DNA from: Chitinophagaceae bacterium
GTDB lineage: Bacteria > Bacteroidota > Bacteroidia > Chitinophagales > Chitinophagaceae
Direction of reading: 5' to 3'
DNA: 64,000 bases
NCBI GenBank assembly: GCA_022843585.1
Contig: JALHNJ010000001.1
Location: 1 to 64,000, forward strand
The notes beneath the pieces were generated by a model. It was not told the DNA's origin, made no database searches, and was given only the letters and a program-made list of their open reading frames with translations. This document shows, piece by piece, positions 46,334-56,301 of the stretch; the first letter of the stretch is position 1, and each line of letters starts with the position of its first letter. The translations under genes were made by a program, and so were the position numbers.

Positions 46334-48259
46334 TTATTTTTTTCGCCTGAAAACGATTCCCGTATTTTTCTGAAAGTCGGAACTAAACCGAAGGTTGTAC
46401 ACATCATCCCCATCCCGAACAACAAGCAACCCAGTATTCGGAGGATATTTCCCCAAATTTTCTGCAAAAAGCACCAGCGTAAATTCTTCCTGGTCGGGAG
46501 TTAAGTAAATTGTTTTGCGGATAGCAGATGATTTTAATCCTTGTTTCGCCATGATGACCTCGCCGTTCATAAAGACACTCACGGTATCGCCATCAATTTC
46601 GCCATTATCATAAAGCGATACTTGTAAACTGTCTGATTTGAAATTTACCTGTTGTGAGAATTCAGATTTTCTTCCGGCAATGATGGCAGCTTTCAGTGTT
46701 ATATCAATAGAAGGTGTTTTTATTTCAGGCTTTGTCGGGGTAATTGGCGATTCCGCTTTCACAATTTTATTTTCAGAAATAGTATTGCCTGTTGTTTCTG
46801 TTTTAGCTGCTGGTTTAGAAGTAGCAGTAATATCTTGCTTTACTGAAGTATTATTTTCTTTCTTGTTCGTATTGGTTGAAGCTGTTGAATTAGTTTTTAC
46901 AGATGCTGAGTTCTGTGTTGGTTGAGTGGACGAATTATTATTTTTTATTTCTGTAGTTGTAGTAGTAGGAGTTTCTGTTTGTGAAACCGGTTTTGTATTT
47001 GCAGTAACATCTTGCTTAGTAACCGTTTCTTTCTTTTCAGACGCTACAGGAGCCGCAGTATTCGGTACCGTTTCTTTTTTTGTAATTATACCTACATCCT
47101 GTTTTTGGGTATTGTTATTATCTTTCTTATCAACAGTCGTCGTATTTGTTTTTACAACTTCTGGATTAGAAGATGGAGTATTACTAACCACTGCTTGATT
47201 TTTATTTGCAATAGCCTCTTGTTTTACAGTATTGTTTTTTGTGGCCGCAGAAGCTGTTTCATTTTTCTTTTCTAATACAGGAGAAAAAACAACATCAGGT
47301 ACTACGGTACTATTTTTTTCTTCTGCAACAGGTTTCGTTATTGCTCCTATTTTGTTAGAAGAGGGAACTACATCAACTTTTGAAGACGAAATACTTTTTG
47401 TTTCTGTCTTCTGTGTATTATCAGTTCTTTTTACAGAAGCGAGATCTGTATTAACTACTGGCTCTTCTGTAGTTGTTGTATTTTTTTCGATTGAAGTTGA
47501 AGGTTGTTCTTTCTTTATTTCTTTAACAGCCACTGTTGTTTCAGTGCTGGTTGAGCTGCCTACTGATGAAGTTGTATTCTTCATTACTATGGGCTTATCC
47601 GCAATAACAATCGCATCGCTGTTAGTTGTTAGTGGAGCAATACTTGTTGAAACATTCGAACTTGTTTTTTCTGGCTTTGCAATTTTTACAATCGGTTGCC
47701 CTTCTTTTCTTTCTTTATAAAAAACTACTGCATCAGCTAGCTTCAATTCTTCCAGGTGAGGAAAAATTTTGGATGCAGTTAAATCTTTTTCTTCTTCCAG
47801 GTCTACACGGCCACTTACAGAGTAATATTTTTTGGTAACATTCGTTTTCCATTTGCCGGCCAAATACCATACACTATCTCCCTTATCTCTTCTAAAAGTG
47901 CTGGTCACTTTTACTTTTTTATCCAGCAGCTTGGGAAAATTATACGAAACGATTTCATCATCTGTTACTTCACATACATCGCCTTCAATCGTTCCGCTAA
48001 CTCTTTTTACAATATAGTAGAGCACATCATCTACAATAAATTCGCTGCGGGAGTAGCCATATACTTTGCCTTTGTATTCCGTCAATGCAATTTCAAATGA
48101 CTGATCTTTTCTTACCGTTGTACTGTCGTTACTAACGGTTCCAATCCACAATCCTGTAAGTGATTGCCCAAAAAAGAATAAGGGTAAAAAAAGAAATAAA
48201 CAGGTAAGCTTAATGCTTTTGCGGCGCAGGCCGGCTTTTGAGTAAAAGTTGGTTGGCAT
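46334..48259 (-). CDS. Exported protein with long Thr/Asn/Ser/Lys-rich low-complexity linker
   Basis: 641 aa; signal peptide; folded-looking N- and C-terminal regions separated by degenerate KQDVTANTKP-type repeats. Confidence 0.7.
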   Translation of the reverse strand: MPTNFYSKAGLRRKSIKLTCLFLFLPLFFFGQSLTGLWIGTVSNDSTTVRKDQSFEIALTEYKGKVYGYSRSEFIVDDVLYYIVKRVSGTIEGDVCEVTDDEIVSYNFPKLLDKKVKVTSTFRRDKGDSVWYLAGKWKTNVTKKYYSVSGRVDLEEEKDLTASKIFPHLEELKLADAVVFYKERKEGQPIVKIAKPEKTSSNVSTSIAPLTTNSDAIVIADKPIVMKNTTSSVGSSTSTETTVAVKEIKKEQPSTSIEKNTTTTEEPVVNTDLASVKRTDNTQKTETKSISSSKVDVVPSSNKIGAITKPVAEEKNSTVVPDVVFSPVLEKKNETASAATKNNTVKQEAIANKNQAVVSNTPSSNPEVVKTNTTTVDKKDNNNTQKQDVGIITKKETVPNTAAPVASEKKETVTKQDVTANTKPVSQTETPTTTTTEIKNNNSSTQPTQNSASVKTNSTASTNTNKKENNTSVKQDITATSKPAAKTETTGNTISENKIVKAESPITPTKPEIKTPSIDITLKAAIIAGRKSEFSQQVNFKSDSLQVSLYDNGEIDGDTVSVFMNGEVIMAKQGLKSSAIRKTIYLTPDQEEFTLVLFAENLGKYPPNTGLLVVRDGDDVYNLRFSSDFQKNTGIVFRRKK

Positions 48260-49355
48260 TTTCAGGAGTTACGGATTTACACGGAATTGTATGTAATAAC
48301 GAATTTATCCCTTCCCGATTGTGTAAAGATTTGAAATAATGCTTGTCGTAATAGGCCAACAGGATTTCGAAACTTTCGGCAATTTTACCCTCTTTTTGCA
48401 GTAAAATGGCCGTTTTTGCATTCAAATGACCCAATTTCTGGCTAATTCTGCTAATTGCATCGATGATCATTTGCGGGTCCAGTTGTCCATATTCCTGTAC
48501 AATATGCGCAAGCCGTTCGGCAAAAGGAATGTCTAAAAAGTAAACCGGACTTTTTCTCATGGTCTTCCACAATTCATGGGGAATGTTTACATGGCCGATG
48601 CGCTGAGATTCGTCTTCGAGCCAGATGGCAGTTGTGGGTTGTAGGCTGTCTGTTGTCGGGATTTGAGAATTAGCCTGACACCACACAACTCGCAACTGAC
48701 ACCCGAGTAAATTTTCAAACATTTCCTGCCCCGGTTGCGGTAGCATTCCAATGCTCCCAAAAGCAGAGCCTTTGTGACTGGCAGCGGCTTCCAGGTCAAG
48801 AACGGCCTCATTTTTCGCTTTTAAGGCGTTTAATAATTCCGTTTTTCCAGAGCCGGTATAGCCCCCCAATATGTTGAATTGAAAAGGAAGTTTGAACGTA
48901 TTAAGCACATAATTTCTGAACTTTTTGTACCCGCCAATCAATGTATACACCTTAAATCCATACATATCCAACAACCATGAAACGGCACCACTGCGCATAC
49001 CACCCCGCCAGCAGTAAACGAGTACGGAGTTCGGAGTCTGGAGTCTGGACTCGGCTTCATCAGGTTTCAGGTTTTTAACTCCCGACTCCTGACTGCTGAT
49101 TAAAGACTCCACTTCCTCCACCATCTTTCTCATTTTCGGTCCAAAATAATCAAGTCCGATTTTTATGGCAACTTCACGACTTTGTTGTTTGTAAGCAGTA
49201 CCAACTACTTTTCGTTCTTCATCTGTAAATAATGGTAGTGACTTTGCACCCGGAATACAGGCATGTGTATATTCTCCCGGCGAACGAACATCAATGACGG
49301 GATGATGTTTCGCCAGTTCAAGAAACTGTTCAATATGTATTCGTTCTGCCGCCAT
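48210..49355 (-). CDS. mnmH: tRNA 2-selenouridine(34) synthase
   Basis: Rhodanese 'HPVIDVRSPGEYTHACIPGAKSLPLF', 'VYCWRGGMRSG', P-loop 'LGGYTGSGKTELL'. Confidence 0.95.
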   Translation of the reverse strand: MAAERIHIEQFLELAKHHPVIDVRSPGEYTHACIPGAKSLPLFTDEERKVVGTAYKQQSREVAIKIGLDYFGPKMRKMVEEVESLISSQESGVKNLKPDEAESRLQTPNSVLVYCWRGGMRSGAVSWLLDMYGFKVYTLIGGYKKFRNYVLNTFKLPFQFNILGGYTGSGKTELLNALKAKNEAVLDLEAAASHKGSAFGSIGMLPQPGQEMFENLLGCQLRVVWCQANSQIPTTDSLQPTTAIWLEDESQRIGHVNIPHELWKTMRKSPVYFLDIPFAERLAHIVQEYGQLDPQMIIDAISRISQKLGHLNAKTAILLQKEGKIAESFEILLAYYDKHYFKSLHNREGINSLLHTIPCKSVTPENANQLLLKSRPAPQKH

Positions 49356-49413
49356 ATAATTAATAAGCCGATTAGCAAATTAGTTAATTTGAAAATGCCG
49401 CTATTTGTACAAT

Positions 49414-49442
49414 AAAAAAAGCTGCTCGTTTTATAGAGCAGC
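49414..49442 (-). terminator. Rho-independent-like terminator downstream of rho
   Basis: GCTGCTC...GAGCAGC 7-bp stem with TTTTTTT on the minus strand. Confidence 0.8.
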
Positions 49443-49484
49443 CTGTATTTAATTATCTAATTGGCTAATCATCAAATTGCCTAA

Positions 49485-51143
49485 TTATCTATTCATCGAA
49501 GCAAGAAACTCTTCGTTATCTTTCGTTCCTTTCATTCTGTTTTGCAATTCTCTCATCGCTTCTTCTACATTCATATCGTTCAGGAATACTCGGAGTAGGT
49601 TCATGCGTTGCAATACATCTTTATCAAGCAACAGATCATCACGACGGGTGGATGAAGCTACCAGGTCAATAGCAGGATAGATACGTTTGTTCGACAAACG
49701 ACGTTCCAGCTGCAATTCCATATTACCGGTTCCTTTAAATTCTTCAAAGATCACCTCATCCATTTTACTACCGGTATCCACCAATGCAGTAGCGATGATA
49801 GTTAGTGAACCACCAAATTCTATTTTACGGGCAGCACCAAAAAACTGTTTTGGTTTCTGCATTGCATTTGCTTCCACACCACCAGATAACACTTTACCAG
49901 AGGAAGGTGCGACAGTATTATGTGCCCTTGCCAAACGGGTAATAGAATCCAGAAGTATAACAACATCATGCCCGCACTCAACCAAACGTTTTGCTTTTTG
50001 CAAAGCAATAGTAGAAACTTTCACATGTTTTTCAGCAGGCTCATCAAAGGTTGAAGCAATTACTTCTCCTTTAATGCTTCGCTCCATATCGGTAACCTCT
50101 TCCGGACGTTCGTCAACAAGCACCACCATTAAGTAACACTCCGGATGATTTTCTGCAATAGCATTCGCCACTGCTTTCAACAACATGGTTTTACCAGTTT
50201 TTGGCTGTGCTACTATTAGTCCACGTTGTCCTTTACCTATTGGTGTAAACAGATCCATGATCCTAGTTGAAAGATCCGTAGGCTTTGTAAACAGGTTTAA
50301 TTTTTCAAATGGGAAAAGCGGAGTCAGGTAATCAAATGGCACACGGTCTCTTACTTCTTCGGGACTTTTTCCATTGATCGTATCCACTTTCAATAAAGCA
50401 AAATATTTCTCCCCTTCTTTCGGTGGACGTACTGCACCATGTACCGTGTCACCGGTTTTTAATCCGAATAATTTTATTTGAGAGGGAGAAACATATACAT
50501 CATCGGGTGAGGATAAATAGTTGTAATCGGATGAACGAAGAAAACCATAACCATCCGGCATCATTTCCAAAACACCCTCACCTAATATCACACCATCAAA
50601 CTCCACATTGAATTGTTGTTCTCTGCGGGGAGGGTACACTTTATTTTGTCCGCCGTTGTTCTCGCCCTGTTGGGGCTGATTAGGTTGCTGCTGCTGTACC
50701 TGTGAATCACCAGCTTGCAACATTTCTATTACTGCTGCAGGAGTTGGGGCTGGTGGCGGTGGCACTATAAACGCAGGTTGTTGTTCTGGTTGTTGCGCCT
50801 CTTCTTTTTCTTCAGGTTTTTTTCGGGCCCGTTTAATTGGCGGCGTCTTGTCTTCTTTTTTAGGGGGCATTGGAGATTTTTTTATAGGTTTTTTATCGTC
50901 ATCATCATCTTCTACCACAGCCTCTTCAGTAGAGTTACTGGTAGTAGCTTTAATAATTCGCTTACGTTTCCCATCATCGCTGCTAGGTTTAGCACCTTTT
51001 GAGCCGGCAAGAGCCTGGCTATCTAATATTTTATAAACTAAATCCTGTTTAGCCAGCTTTTTAGCATTGGGAATTTTTAATTGCTCAGCAATGTCAAGCA
51101 ACTCAGGAACGAGCATGTCGTTCAGTTGTAGAATATCGTACAT
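49485..51143 (-). CDS. rho: Transcription termination factor Rho with extended low-complexity N-terminus
   Basis: '[27 protein letters not shown]', '[19 protein letters not shown]', '[12 protein letters not shown]'. Confidence 0.97.
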   Translation of the reverse strand: MYDILQLNDMLVPELLDIAEQLKIPNAKKLAKQDLVYKILDSQALAGSKGAKPSSDDGKRKRIIKATTSNSTEEAVVEDDDDDKKPIKKSPMPPKKEDKTPPIKRARKKPEEKEEAQQPEQQPAFIVPPPPAPTPAAVIEMLQAGDSQVQQQQPNQPQQGENNGGQNKVYPPRREQQFNVEFDGVILGEGVLEMMPDGYGFLRSSDYNYLSSPDDVYVSPSQIKLFGLKTGDTVHGAVRPPKEGEKYFALLKVDTINGKSPEEVRDRVPFDYLTPLFPFEKLNLFTKPTDLSTRIMDLFTPIGKGQRGLIVAQPKTGKTMLLKAVANAIAENHPECYLMVVLVDERPEEVTDMERSIKGEVIASTFDEPAEKHVKVSTIALQKAKRLVECGHDVVILLDSITRLARAHNTVAPSSGKVLSGGVEANAMQKPKQFFGAARKIEFGGSLTIIATALVDTGSKMDEVIFEEFKGTGNMELQLERRLSNKRIYPAIDLVASSTRRDDLLLDKDVLQRMNLLRVFLNDMNVEEAMRELQNRMKGTKDNEEFLASMNR

Positions 51144-51458
51144 ATAATCATCTTGAGGTTAGTCACAACTCGGGGTGAACCAGTCTTGAAATCAGAAAAA
51201 AGTTTGAATTTATGTTGAATGAAATCGGCAGGTAAAATGAGCTAAAAGCCATGGAGAACAAAACTTATCGGCCTCTTTCCAATGCAATTATAGGCTAAAA
51301 TCGGCAAAATCAAAAATTTTTGGGTTTAGCCAGCCTCAGTTCCCTGATTAGGCAGATGTTGCGATGCTCCGTTCTGGGTTCTGTTCGCTTTTAGCCAGTC
51401 AAAATCCTTTTTAATCCGCATAATCAGTAGTTATCTTTGCCGACCTTAAATAAAGGAT

Positions 51459-52913
51459 ATGTTCAACAAACGAATCAAGATCAAAGAGCTCCTTTCCCAA
51501 GAACCAGAAGGGCAAGAAGTAACAGTAATGGGTTGGGTGCGAACTTTTCGCAACAATCAGTTTATCGCATTAAATGATGGCAGCACCAATAATAATATAC
51601 AGGTAGTAGTGGCTCTCGGAAGCCAGGATGATGAATTGTTGAAACGTATCACCACATCCGCCTCTTTAAAAGTAACCGGCACTGTTGTTCCTTCTCTTGG
51701 AAAGGGACAAAAAATGGATTTGAATGCCACTTCAATTGAAATACTCGGTGATAGTGATGCAGAAAAATATCCGCTGCAACCAAAGAAACATAGTCTGGAG
51801 TTTTTAAGAGAGAAAGCACATCTGCGGTTTCGTACCAGCACATTTGGTTCCGTATTCCGTGTACGTCATGCACTGGCATTTGCAGTACATAAGTTCTTCA
51901 ACGAAAAAAGATTTGTGTACATGCACACTCCCATCATCACCGTCAGTGATGCAGAAGGTGCAGGCGAAATGTTTAAAGTAACAACCTTACCGCTTGATGG
52001 AACGGCCCCAAAGAATGAAGACGGCTCAATAAATTTCAAAGAAGATTTTTTTGGTCGTAGCACTAACCTAACAGTGAGCGGACAATTAGAAGGGGAGTTA
52101 GGGGCAACTGCCTTTGGCGATATTTATACATTCGGTCCTACCTTCCGTGCAGAGAATAGTAACACTGCAAGGCACCTGGCCGAGTTCTGGATGATAGAAC
52201 CAGAAATGGCTTTTTATGATCTGGAAGACAATATGAATTTGGCAGAAGAATTCATCAAGTACATTATCAAGTATGCGTTAGAGAATAATAAAGAAGATCT
52301 TGAATTTTTGGCGCAACGTTTAGCAGAAGAAGAAAAACAATTGCCACAGGATAAGCGCAGCGAAATGGGCTTGTTGGAAAAATTAGAATTTGTATTAAAC
52401 AACGGATTTGAACGATTGACTTATACGGATGCCATTCAAATATTAAAAGAAAGCAATCACAATAAGAAAAAGAAATTCCAGTACGAGATAACCGGTTGGG
52501 GCATGGATATGCAAAGTGAACATGAAAGATACCTGGTAGAAAAACATTTCAAGAAACCAGTTATATTGTATAATTATCCTGCTGCCATCAAAGCTTTTTA
52601 TATGCGGCAGAATGATGGATGCGAACCGGGAAAAGAAACGGTTGCTGCAATGGATATATTAGCTCCCGGCATCGGTGAAATAGTTGGCGGCTCTCAGCGG
52701 GAAGAAAGACAAGAAAAGCTGGAAAGAAGAATGACTGAAATGCATATACCACTGGAAGAACTTTGGTGGTATCTCGATACCCGACGTTTTGGCACCGTAC
52801 CACATGCAGGCTTTGGCCTCGGTTTTGAACGCATGGTACAATTCGTTACCGGCATGACCAATATCCGTGACGTAATTGCGTTTCCGAGAACACCGGGAAG
52901 TGCGGAGTTTTAA
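51459..52913 (+). CDS. asnS: Asparaginyl-tRNA synthetase
   Basis: OB domain '[22 protein letters not shown]', class II motifs '[25 protein letters not shown]', '[30 protein letters not shown]'. Confidence 0.96.
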   Translation: MFNKRIKIKELLSQEPEGQEVTVMGWVRTFRNNQFIALNDGSTNNNIQVVVALGSQDDELLKRITTSASLKVTGTVVPSLGKGQKMDLNATSIEILGDSDAEKYPLQPKKHSLEFLREKAHLRFRTSTFGSVFRVRHALAFAVHKFFNEKRFVYMHTPIITVSDAEGAGEMFKVTTLPLDGTAPKNEDGSINFKEDFFGRSTNLTVSGQLEGELGATAFGDIYTFGPTFRAENSNTARHLAEFWMIEPEMAFYDLEDNMNLAEEFIKYIIKYALENNKEDLEFLAQRLAEEEKQLPQDKRSEMGLLEKLEFVLNNGFERLTYTDAIQILKESNHNKKKKFQYEITGWGMDMQSEHERYLVEKHFKKPVILYNYPAAIKAFYMRQNDGCEPGKETVAAMDILAPGIGEIVGGSQREERQEKLERRMTEMHIPLEELWWYLDTRRFGTVPHAGFGLGFERMVQFVTGMTNIRDVIAFPRTPGSAEF

Positions 52914-52936
52914 TCAAAAAAATTGAAAGAAAGACG

Positions 52937-52957
52937 GCACCGGGAGGTGCTTTTTTT
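52937..52957 (+). terminator. Terminator of asnS
   Basis: GCACC-GGGA-GGTGC then TTTTTTT. Confidence 0.85.
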
Positions 52958-53034
52958 GTAGCCATACCCGAGAGTGGGTATTGTGTGTGCCGTATCTATT
53001 CTTTACATTGTAATAAATGACACTAACTAAATCC

Positions 53035-56000
53035 ATGAAATACATATTGACTTCATGGTTGGTATTACTTTTTTCTATTGCTGGTTTTGCACAGACATGG
53101 GATGAGCTAAGCGAACAGGCTTTAGGATTTTACAAGAATGGCAATTTCAAGCAGGCGATTTCTCTTGGAGAGAAGATGGTTGAAGCCGCTAATAAGGAGT
53201 TCGGATCCGAACACAAAAATTATATATTTAGCCAGGAGTTTTTGGGGTTTTTGTATGAAGGAGATAATCAGTACAAAAAAGCTGAGCCACTATACTTGCA
53301 GGTAAAAGAATTCAGGAAAAAAAAGCTGGGAGAAAATCATCCCGATTACGAAACAAGTCTTGCAAATCTTAGCAGGGTTTATTCTGGAATGGGAGACTAT
53401 GGAAAGGCCGAGCCTTACTATATTCAAATAAAAGAATACCGTGAGAGAACAGTAGGGAAGACTCATGCCAATTACGCAACCAGCCTCAATAATCTGGCTT
53501 TGCTATATTCAAATATGGGGCAATACAATAAAGCAGAAACGTATTATCTCGACTGCATTGAAATCGATAAAATTAATTTAGGAGAATCCAATCCTGAATA
53601 CGCAATAGGCATAGCTAACTTGGCTTCTTTATATGTACAAATAGGTGACTATGAAAAAGCAGAACTTTTTTTTGTAAAAGCAAAGGATATAATTTATAAC
53701 ACATTGGGAGAAAATCAGGAGAGTTATTGGACAATTCTCAATAACCTGGGTCTTTTGTATAATAAAATTGGAATGTTTGAAAAAGCAGAAGCTTCTTATC
53801 TCCGGGTAATAGAATCCCGGAAGAGAGTTCATGGTGAACACCATCTTGGTTATGCATTATCCCTCGCTAATCTGGCAGATTTATACAAGGAGATTGGCCA
53901 ACTTTCAAAGGCCGAACTGTTTAGTTTACAAGCAATGGATATCAGAAAAAAAGTTCTTGGAGATAACCATCCCGACTATGCGCTTAACCTGAATAGCCTG
54001 GGTGTATTATATTTTTCAATGGGATTATTTGAAAAAGCTGAAACTTTTTATAAAAAGTCCATAGAAATCAGGAAAAAAATTCTTGGAGAAAACCACCCTG
54101 AGTATGGAGTTAGCTTAAACAATTTGGCTGTATTATATAATAATATGGGTCAATTTTCGAAAGCAGAAACACTTTACCTCGCCGCTTTAAAAATTACAAA
54201 GAATACAGTCGGCGAGAACCATCCTGAGTATGCGTTGAATCTTGACAATCTTGCGGCTTTGTACCACTCTTTTAAAGAATATGAAAAGGCCGCAGAACTT
54301 ATGGCTAAAGCAATAGAGATTAAAAAGAATTCTTTAGGTGAAAACCATCTTGATTATTTGACAAGCCTAAACAATCTTGGTTCAGCTTATCACTCGATGG
54401 GTCAATTTAAAAAGGCAGAATTGTATTATACTGAGGCAAAAGATGGCAGAAAAGGAATATTAGGTGAACACCATCTTGATTATGCGGCAAGCCTGGATAA
54501 TCTTGGTTTATTATATAATGAAATGGGGCAACCCTCTAAGGCAGAGAATTTCTTCCTACAAAACAGCCAAATTGTTATAGACAATATAACATCCGCTTTT
54601 ACCATATTGTCGGAAAAGGAAAAAGGAAGTTATTTGGCCAATAAAGTTTCTTTAAACAACCAGCACAATAGTTTTTTATATAATTATCGGGCAGCAAGCC
54701 CCACTTTCTATTACCATAACTACAATTTGCAGTTGTTGCTAAAGTCACTCTCATTGGCAGATACAAAAAGTACACTGCAAACGATACGAAATAGCACCGA
54801 CACATCGGTTAAAAGATTGCTCGAAGAATGGCAAAAAAATAAAATCCTTTTGTCGAAGCAGTATTCCTTACCTGTAGAGAAAAGAAAAGGAGATATAAAA
54901 GAGATGGAAGCCAGAACAGAGAGTTTTGAAAAACTGCTAAGTCGAAAATCATCAGAATTTAGAAATCAGCAAAATGCTACAAAAATATCGTTAGAGAATA
55001 TTCAAAAAAACTTACAATATGACGAAATAGCAATAGAGTTTGTAAATTTTAAATTGTATAATAATAGATGGACGGATACTATAATCTATGCTGCATACAT
55101 TTTGAGGAATAATGATTCGGTTCCGGTATTCGTTCCCCTTTGCGAAGAAAAACAACTGCAAAAGCTTTTTGATAGTGCAGGAACAACAGCTACTACAATG
55201 GTCAATAGTTTTTACCGAGGTTTAAAAGTAGAAAATAAAAATGCCACTACTTTTGGTAAAGAACTGTACCAATTAGTTTGGCAACCATTAGAGCCCTATT
55301 TAAAAAATGTAAAAAAAATTAGCTACTCACCTGCAGGTAAATTGTACAGTATTGCTTTTCATGCTTTACCAGTTGATAGTAACAGCATACTAATGGATAA
55401 ATACCAGCTTCAGCAATACACCAGCACCAGGCAAGTAGTATTAAGAGAGCAAGAAAAACAAAATAGTAAGCCCCAGAATATTGTATTATTTGGCGATGCA
55501 ACATTTGATTTAGATAGTTTGCAAATAGTAAAAGGAAAAACAGAAAGTACATCAACAAATATTTACTCGCCAGTAAAAAAGGGAACAAAAGGCGACGTAT
55601 GGAACAATCTACCCGGAACCGCAAAAGAAGTAAAAACAATTCAATCGCTTTTTGAAAAAAATCAGATGACTACAAAGATTTTTACACAAATTGCAGCATC
55701 CGAAGAAAATCTAAAAGCATTAAATGGTAACTCACCACAAATTTTACATATTGCAACGCATGGCTTCTTTTTACCCGAACCAGATAAAAAGAAAATGGAA
55801 TCAGGATTTGATGAAGGCAATACTTACACATTAGCTGACGACCCCCTACTAAGAACTGGCTTAATACTTTCCGGTGGCAATTATGCGTGGAGCGGCAAAG
55901 CACCAATAGATGGAGTAGAAGATGGCATTGCCACTGCGTATGAAATCTCTCAACTCAATCTCAGTAATACCGAGCTAGTTGTCCTCAGTGCCTGCGAAAC

Positions 56001-56250
56001 TGCATTGGGCGATGTAAAAGGAAGTGAAGGTGTATTTGGTTTGCAAAGAGCTTTTAAAATGGCAGGAGTAAAAAAGATGATCGTAAGTCTTTGGCAGGTA
56101 CCGGATAAAGAAACCGCCGAACTGATGACAGCTTTCTATACTTACTGGATGAAAGGAAAAACAATCAACGATGCATTTGCCCAGGCCCAGGCTGATATGC
56201 GCAAGAAGTATTCTCCCTTTTATTGGGCAGCATTTTTGTTGGTGGAATAA
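53035..56250 (+). CDS. TPR-CHAT protein 1, predicted exported
   Basis: Signal peptide MKYILTSWLVLLFSIAGFAQ; ~42-aa kinesin-light-chain-like TPRs; CHAT motifs 'ILHIATHGFFLPEPD' (His) and 'LVVLSACETALGD' (Cys). Confidence 0.92.
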   Translation: MKYILTSWLVLLFSIAGFAQTWDELSEQALGFYKNGNFKQAISLGEKMVEAANKEFGSEHKNYIFSQEFLGFLYEGDNQYKKAEPLYLQVKEFRKKKLGENHPDYETSLANLSRVYSGMGDYGKAEPYYIQIKEYRERTVGKTHANYATSLNNLALLYSNMGQYNKAETYYLDCIEIDKINLGESNPEYAIGIANLASLYVQIGDYEKAELFFVKAKDIIYNTLGENQESYWTILNNLGLLYNKIGMFEKAEASYLRVIESRKRVHGEHHLGYALSLANLADLYKEIGQLSKAELFSLQAMDIRKKVLGDNHPDYALNLNSLGVLYFSMGLFEKAETFYKKSIEIRKKILGENHPEYGVSLNNLAVLYNNMGQFSKAETLYLAALKITKNTVGENHPEYALNLDNLAALYHSFKEYEKAAELMAKAIEIKKNSLGENHLDYLTSLNNLGSAYHSMGQFKKAELYYTEAKDGRKGILGEHHLDYAASLDNLGLLYNEMGQPSKAENFFLQNSQIVIDNITSAFTILSEKEKGSYLANKVSLNNQHNSFLYNYRAASPTFYYHNYNLQLLLKSLSLADTKSTLQTIRNSTDTSVKRLLEEWQKNKILLSKQYSLPVEKRKGDIKEMEARTESFEKLLSRKSSEFRNQQNATKISLENIQKNLQYDEIAIEFVNFKLYNNRWTDTIIYAAYILRNNDSVPVFVPLCEEKQLQKLFDSAGTTATTMVNSFYRGLKVENKNATTFGKELYQLVWQPLEPYLKNVKKISYSPAGKLYSIAFHALPVDSNSILMDKYQLQQYTSTRQVVLREQEKQNSKPQNIVLFGDATFDLDSLQIVKGKTESTSTNIYSPVKKGTKGDVWNNLPGTAKEVKTIQSLFEKNQMTTKIFTQIAASEENLKALNGNSPQILHIATHGFFLPEPDKKKMESGFDEGNTYTLADDPLLRTGLILSGGNYAWSGKAPIDGVEDGIATAYEISQLNLSNTELVVLSACETALGDVKGSEGVFGLQRAFKMAGVKKMIVSLWQVPDKETAELMTAFYTYWMKGKTINDAFAQAQADMRKKYSPFYWAAFLLVE

Positions 56251-56301
56251 ATGAACCCACGGGATATTTCTTATATTTAAGTACAACCTTTCTTTCCGGC
56301 A

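Noticed and set aside
46638-47720. Plus-strand ORFs (46638, 46926, 47012, 47232) of 87-162 aa
   Set aside because: Antisense shadows of the Thr/Ser/Asn-rich linker on the minus strand; Val/Phe/Ser-rich composition expected from reverse complement of low-complexity codons
49687-50136. Plus-strand 149-aa ORF opposite rho
   Set aside because: Antisense to the conserved Rho ATPase core; composition typical of shadow ORFs
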